The translations under genes were made by a program, and so were the position numbers. Positions 59,732 to 64,000 of a stretch of DNA of 64,000 bases are shown in pieces (within the stretch, counting starts at the first letter, position 1; each line of letters starts with the position of its first letter). Where the stretch lies: assembly GCA_965214305.1 (NCBI GenBank), contig OZ243949.1:62001-126000 (forward strand), read 5' to 3'. Under the pieces are notes generated by a model. It was not told the origin of the DNA and made no database searches. It worked only from the letters and a program-made list of their open reading frames with translations. This DNA is from Azophilus sp965214305. GTDB lineage: Bacteria > Pseudomonadota > Gammaproteobacteria > Pseudomonadales > Azotimanducaceae.

Positions 59732-62700
59732 TCAGGGCGCGGGGGGCGCGGGCGGCGCCGGCGGCGGCGCGTTTCCCGCGGGGTCGGCGGCCGACCAGTT
59801 GGCGAGGCGGCCCGCCGGGTCTTCGACGAGGCTCATGACGGCGAGGTCGGCGTCCGCGGCGACGCGCAGGCGCCACTTGCCGGCGCCGTCGCCGAGCGCG
59901 CCCGAGTCGACGGCGTCCGCCTCCCCGGACTCCAGCCGGGCGGCGGTCAGTTCGACGGCGCCGCGCGCGGGCACCCGCACCGCCACGGCGGTGCCGGGCG
60001 AGGCGCCCGCGTCGTCGGTGCCTTCGACCGTCGCGGACGCCGCCGCCGGGCCGCGGTTCACCAGGCGCAGCCGGCCGCGCTGGCGGGTGTTGGAGCCCGG
60101 GTTGAGGGTCGCCACCCGGTGGACGCCGTCGGCGGACGGGGCGACCGCGCCCATGGCCGTCACGAAGCCGCCGGCGTGGCGCACGTAGGCGCCCGCCCGG
60201 AGGTCGATGTCGGCCGACAGTTCCAGCCGCCAGTCGCCGGCGCCGGCGCCGGCGGCGCCGTCGAGGCCCTTGGCGGGGTTGCCGAGCTCCAAATCCTCGG
60301 AGTTGAGGTGTTTGGCCTCGCGCGCGCCGAGGCCCAGGGTCAGGGGCCCGTAGGCGCGCCCGGCGTCGTCGAACGCGCGCAGGGTGACCGCGCCGGCGCG
60401 GTCGGAGGCGTTCGCCAGGCGGACGAAGCCGCGGCGGCCGAGCGGGTCGGCGGCGGCCGGGAACAGGGGGGCGCGGCGGACGCCGGCGTCGTCCGCGGGC
60501 AGTTCCGCCGACAGGTTGGCGAGGTGCCCGCCGGGGCTGGACAGCAGGCCCATGGCCACCAGGGGCGCGTCCGCGGCGATCGCCAGGCGCCACTTGCCGC
60601 GGCCGTCGCCGAGGCCGGCCTGGGGCGCCCCGCAGTCCAGCCCGCGGCCGGACTCCAGGGCGGCCGCGTCGACCTCGCAGGCGGCGCCGGGGGGCAGCGT
60701 CAGGCGCACCGGGGCGCCGGGCGAGGCGCCCGCGTCGTCGGTGCCCGTCACCGTCGCGCGCGCCTCGGCGGCGGTCGGGTTCACCAGCCGCAGGCGGCTG
60801 ACCTGGTCGGTGTTGCCGGCCGGGTTGAAGAAGAGCAGCCGCAGGGCGCCGCCGGGGCCGCGCGGGGCCGTCGCGGCCATGGCCGTGGCGAAGCCGTCGG
60901 CGGCGCGCAGCAGGGGGAGCGCCCCGGCGTCCGCGCCGGCGAACGCCAGCCGCCAGCCGCCCGTGCCGGGGCCGGCGGCGCCGTCGAGGCCCTTGGCGGG
61001 GTTGCCCGCCTCCAGGTCGTCCGAGTTGAAGTGTTTCGCCTCGCGCGCGCCGAGGCGCAGGGTCAGCGGGGCGTATTGACGCCCGGCGTCGTCGGTGGGC
61101 GTCACCGCGACCGCCGCGGGCGCGTCGGCGCGGTTGACCACCCGCACGAACCCCTGCAGGAAGGGGTGCGAGGCCGGCGGCAGGTACCAGGCCGCCGCGG
61201 GCGCGGCGGCCGCGGCCGGCGCGCGGCTCTCCGGCTCCCCCCCGGCCTCCGGCGGCGGTGGCGGCGGCGGCGGCGGAGGTGGAGGCGGCGGCGGCGGCGG
61301 CGGAGGCGGCGGCGGCGGCGCGCCGTCATTGTCGGTGACGACCAGGTTCAGGTCGGGGCCGCTGCCCGCCGTGTAGCCGCCGCCCTGGACGCTGTGGCTC
61401 AGCGTCGCCCGGTCATCGACGGCATCGTCGTCCGGGGAGGCCGACACCGTGACGGTCCGGGGCGCGCTCCAGTCGCCGCGGGTGAAGTCGAGGCTGACGG
61501 GGGAGGTGGTCACGTCGGGATTGTCGGAGGTGATCCACACGCTCACCCCCGCGCCCTCGGGGGGTCGGGCGCTCAACCGCACCCCGTAGCTGGCGGCGCC
61601 GCCCTCGGCCACCGTCAGGGATGCCGGGGACAGCACCAACACGCCGAACAGCGGTCTCGCGCCCACCGGCGCCGACGGCCGGCCGTTCACGGCGCCGGCC
61701 ACCGCCCGCACGCGGATGTTGTAGGTCAAGCCGTTGACGAGGCCGGTGACCGTGTGGCTCCGGGTCGTCGCGTCGCTTTCGGGGATGTCCCTCCAGCGGG
61801 TGCCCTCGAGAAGCTGGTACTGCCACTTGGTGATTTCGTCGGAGGCGGGGGCGTTCCAACTCAGGACCGCCCGGCCGTCGCCCGCCGCGGCGGCGAGGCC
61901 CGTGGGCGCCGCCGGCGCCGCCGCGGCCGGCGCGTCGTCGTCGTCCACCGTCACCGCCACGCTCCCGGTCACCGAGTTGTAGCCGCCGCCGCTCGCGCCG
62001 TGGGTCAGCGTCGCGCTGTCGTCCGCCGTGTCGTTGTCCTGCCCCGCCGACACCGTCACCGTTTGCGCCGTGCCCCAGGTGGCGGTGGTGAAGGTCAGCG
62101 TGCTCTGGTCGCCGTTCGCGGTGGAGTCGGTGTCGAACGTCACCTCGCCGCCCGCCCCGGCCACCGTCACCGTCACGTTGCCGGTGGGCTCGGTGGCCAG
62201 CGCCACCGTGTAGGTCGCGCTGCCGCCCTCGGCCACGGTCAGCGAAGCCGGGTCGAGCACCAGGCCCGGCGCGTCGTTGTCGGCGACGGTCACCGCCACG
62301 CTGCCCGTGACCGAGCCGTAGCCGCCGCCGCTCGCGGTGTGCGTCAGCGTCGCGGTGTCGTTCGCGGTGTCGTTGTCGGCCGCCGCCAGCACCGTCACCG
62401 TCCGCGGCGCGCTCCAATTGGTCGTGCTGAAGGTCAGGGCGGTGGTCTGGGTGCCGGGCGTGGTGGCGTCGGTGTCGAACGTCACCTCGCCGCTCGCCCC
62501 CCCGACCGTCACCGTCACGTTCCCGTCGGGCCGGCTCGAGAGCGCCACCGTGTAGGTCGCGCTCGCCTCCTCGACCACCGTCACCGCGGCCGAACTGAAC
62601 ACCAGGGCGGTCCACACCGCGGTCGCCGTCTCCGCGCTCGCCGGACCGGTGTTCGTGCCGTCGGTGGCGGCGTTCGCGGCCACCGTCACCACCACGTCCG

Positions 62701-64000
62701 CGCCGCCGTCGGGAGTGACCGCGAGCGTATAGACGGTCGCGCTCGTCGCCGTGAACGTGCCCTTCGTGCCGCCGGTGACCGTCACGTCGTCGGTCGCGAA
62801 ACCCGTGACATCCTCCGAGAAGGTGAACGTCGCGGTGATGTCGCCGGTGCCGCCGATCCTGTCCGGCACCCCGGTGATCGCCACCGTCGGCGCGCCCGTG
62901 TCCGGATCGGTGATGCGGAAGTCCGCCAGGCTGTCGGCGCCGGACGCGCCGCCGCCGAGGCCGGCGCCGGAGCTCGCGTCCAGCGTGCCGAGGCCGATCA
63001 CCACCGTCTCGCCGCCCGTCTCGACCGCGCCGTCCGCCGCCGCCGTCAGCGTCAGCGTGACCGTCGTCGCCGTCGTCCCCGTGGTCGGGCCGGTGAAGGT
63101 CACCGTCGCGTTCCCGGAGTCCAGGTTCGCGCAGGCCACCCCGGTCGGCGGGGTCGTGGGGCAGGCCGTCGTGTAGTCCGCGCCCCGCGTCGCCTCGCCG
63201 CCGAAGGTGAGCGGCACCGGCAGCGTCTCGCCGTTCACCAGGCCCCGGTTCAGGGTGATGGTGAAGGTCTTCGTCCCGCCCTCGGCGACATCCCCGGCGG
63301 CGCCCGCGAGCGTCACCGCGGTCGGGTCGTTGTCCGCCACCGTGACGGTGGCCGCCGTGCCGCTCAGGCTGTGGTAGCCGCTGTCCCGGGAGGATGTGCT
63401 GTAGGCGACGGACAGTTCCCGGCCGATGGGGCTGTCCGCGCTGTCGTCGGTGGCGCGCATCGTCACCGTCTGCGCCGAGTTCCAGGTCGAGGCGGTGAAA
63501 GCGAGCAACGCGCTGCCGCCGAACGTGCTGCCGCCCGGGCCGGCGAGCTCCAGCCCGGCGGGGGCGGTGACGGTGACCGCGACGCCTCCAGACGGCTGGG
63601 TGTTCAGCGCCACCGTGAAGGTCGCCGTGTCCGAGGCGTCGCCCTCGGTGACGGCCCGGTCCGTCGGCTGCGCCGTGGCCACGCCGGCGGTGGCCGCGGC
63701 CGTCGGCGTGGCGGTCGCCTCGGACGAGGCCGCGCCCTCGAGCGTCCCGTCCAGGGCGCGGACCTGGAAGCCGTAGGCCGTGCCGTTCGTCAGGCCCGTG
63801 ACCGTGTGCGTGGTGGTCGCGGCGGTGCTGCCGGCGATGGCCGTCCAGGTTCCCCAGCTGCCGGTGTCCGGCGGGGTGCGCCGGCGGAACTGGTAGCCGC
63901 TGATGGCGGCGTCGGACGGGTCGGTCCAGCTCAGGACCACTTGGCCGTCGCCCGCCGCCGCGGCGAGGCCGGCCGGCGCCAGCGGCGGGTCGTCGTCGGT
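59732..64000 (-). CDS. Giant FN3/Calx-beta repeat surface protein (5' end outside the window)
   Basis: 1,422 C-terminal residues of a very large, probably secreted protein; the frame is open to the window edge. In order: an FN3 domain (LSWTDPSDAAISGYQFRRR), Calx-beta-like repeats (TFTVALNTQPSGGVAVTVTA, TYTVALSSRPDGNVTVTV), a bacterial Ig-like domain (TATFTFSEDVTGFATDDVTV), more Calx-beta-like repeats, another FN3, a run of over 20 prolines, and then tandem copies of an unusual module of about 110 residues containing FVRVVNRAD, REAKHFNSDDLEAGNPAKGL, GTDDAGASPG and GKWRLAIAAD. No sortase, autotransporter or type I signal is visible. Nearly all codons end in G or C. Function is likely adhesion (inference). 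Confidence 0.85.
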   Translation of the reverse strand, partial: TDDDPPLAPAGLAAAAGDGQVVLSWTDPSDAAISGYQFRRRTPPDTGSWGTWTAIAGSTAATTTHTVTGLTNGTAYGFQVRALDGTLEGAASSEATATPTAAATAGVATAQPTDRAVTEGDASDTATFTVALNTQPSGGVAVTVTAPAGLELAGPGGSTFGGSALLAFTASTWNSAQTVTMRATDDSADSPIGRELSVAYSTSSRDSGYHSLSGTAATVTVADNDPTAVTLAGAAGDVAEGGTKTFTITLNRGLVNGETLPVPLTFGGEATRGADYTTACPTTPPTGVACANLDSGNATVTFTGPTTGTTATTVTLTLTAAADGAVETGGETVVIGLGTLDASSGAGLGGGASGADSLADFRITDPDTGAPTVAITGVPDRIGGTGDITATFTFSEDVTGFATDDVTVTGGTKGTFTATSATVYTLAVTPDGGADVVVTVAANAATDGTNTGPASAETATAVWTALVFSSAAVTVVEEASATYTVALSSRPDGNVTVTVGGASGEVTFDTDATTPGTQTTALTFSTTNWSAPRTVTVLAAADNDTANDTATLTHTASGGGYGSVTGSVAVTVADNDAPGLVLDPASLTVAEGGSATYTVALATEPTGNVTVTVAGAGGEVTFDTDSTANGDQSTLTFTTATWGTAQTVTVSAGQDNDTADDSATLTHGASGGGYNSVTGSVAVTVDDDDAPAAAAPAAPTGLAAAAGDGRAVLSWNAPASDEITKWQYQLLEGTRWRDIPESDATTRSHTVTGLVNGLTYNIRVRAVAGAVNGRPSAPVGARPLFGVLVLSPASLTVAEGGAASYGVRLSARPPEGAGVSVWITSDNPDVTTSPVSLDFTRGDWSAPRTVTVSASPDDDAVDDRATLSHSVQGGGYTAGSGPDLNLVVTDNDGAPPPPPPPPPPPPPPPPPPPPPPPEAGGEPESRAPAAAAAPAAAWYLPPASHPFLQGFVRVVNRADAPAAVAVTPTDDAGRQYAPLTLRLGAREAKHFNSDDLEAGNPAKGLDGAAGPGTGGWRLAFAGADAGALPLLRAADGFATAMAATAPRGPGGALRLLFFNPAGNTDQVSRLRLVNPTAAEARATVTGTDDAGASPGAPVRLTLPPGAACEVDAAALESGRGLDCGAPQAGLGDGRGKWRLAIAADAPLVAMGLLSSPGGHLANLSAELPADDAGVRRAPLFPAAADPLGRRGFVRLANASDRAGAVTLRAFDDAGRAYGPLTLGLGAREAKHLNSEDLELGNPAKGLDGAAGAGAGDWRLELSADIDLRAGAYVRHAGGFVTAMGAVAPSADGVHRVATLNPGSNTRQRGRLRLVNRGPAAASATVEGTDDAGASPGTAVAVRVPARGAVELTAARLESGEADAVDSGALGDGAGKWRLRVAADADLAVMSLVEDPAGRLANWSAADPAGNAPPPAPPAPPAP
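61251..61322. repeat. GGC/GGA triplet repeat encoding polyproline
   Basis: About 24 near-uniform triplets (read CCG/CCC/CCT/TCC-like on the minus strand) encode the proline hinge between the repeat region and the C-terminal modules. Slippage by whole units would change the hinge length without shifting the frame. Confidence 0.9.

Noticed and set aside
61251..61322. CRISPR or non-coding satellite
   Set aside because: It is a simple GGC/GGA triplet run inside an open frame, with no spacers. No CRISPR array is seen anywhere in the window.
59583..62615. Long Arg/Gly-rich minus-strand frames inside the giant gene
   Set aside because: They are alternate frames of the repeat protein, kept open by high GC; translations are low-complexity with no fold.

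Overview
The window is a stretch of chromosome from a GC-rich gammaproteobacterium. The evidence is gene order as much as gene content: lpoA divergent from rsmI, rnpB before mraZ, a division and cell-wall cluster running to ftsZ, then dciA, an M23 peptidase, secA and argJ, and then pilD-pilC-pilB, pilins, tRNA-Thr, nadC and ampD. The last part is the arrangement known from Pseudomonas. MlaA, MlaC, LpoA and FtsZ ending in a canonical tail all fit a diderm. The species cannot be named from the sequence. Coenzyme F420 genes, many small inverted-repeat elements and a giant repeat-rich surface protein suggest an uncultured environmental or host-associated lineage (inference).

Layout. 1-3180: 3'-truncated lpoA on the minus strand, rsmI, RNase P RNA, and an mraZ promoter with MraZ boxes. 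3187-16300: a tightly overlapped cluster mraZ-rsmH-ftsL-ftsI-murE-mraY-murD-ftsW-murC-ftsQ-ftsA-ftsZ, in which murF, murG, ddl and lpxC are absent from their usual places. 16300-22389: dciA, M23 peptidase, secA and argJ, with small palindromic elements between them. 22397-30251: type IV pilus genes. They show damage: PilC lacks its N-terminal tail, a second pilin gene is split by a 1.48-kb insertion sequence with a 15-bp target duplication, and a DNA methyltransferase next to tRNA-Thr is truncated. 30406-31935: nadC and ampD. 32330-39123 (minus strand): an F420 cluster npdG-cofE-cofD-cofC-fbiC plus an NTF2-like protein. 39261-41437: a cyclopropane-fatty-acid-synthase-like enzyme and an alpha/beta hydrolase.

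41735-51550: one close-packed plus-strand operon that joins a TPR-associated TRAP transporter (TatT, P, Q, M) to MlaC, MlaA, an MMPL/RND exporter and an LtaS-like sulfatase-fold enzyme. I read it as a trans-envelope route for a hydrophobic ligand or lipid. 51750-58505: pyruvate dehydrogenase E1 and E2 without E3, a scrap of sulfotransferase, yajQ and an AmpG-like muropeptide permease. 58753-64000: a PD-(D/E)XK-like protein and the C-terminal 1,422 residues of a giant FN3/Calx-beta protein, with much stronger G/C third-position bias than the core genes, so probably acquired.

The most unusual thread is the intergenic DNA. At least six repeat families are present: two hairpin families in which loops and borders are conserved while the stem arms change together, a 157-bp MITE present twice in opposite orientation, an 89-bp element with an 8-bp target duplication, and two shorter recurring motifs. 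Several elements sit exactly at gene ends and supply the stop codon of the neighbouring gene.
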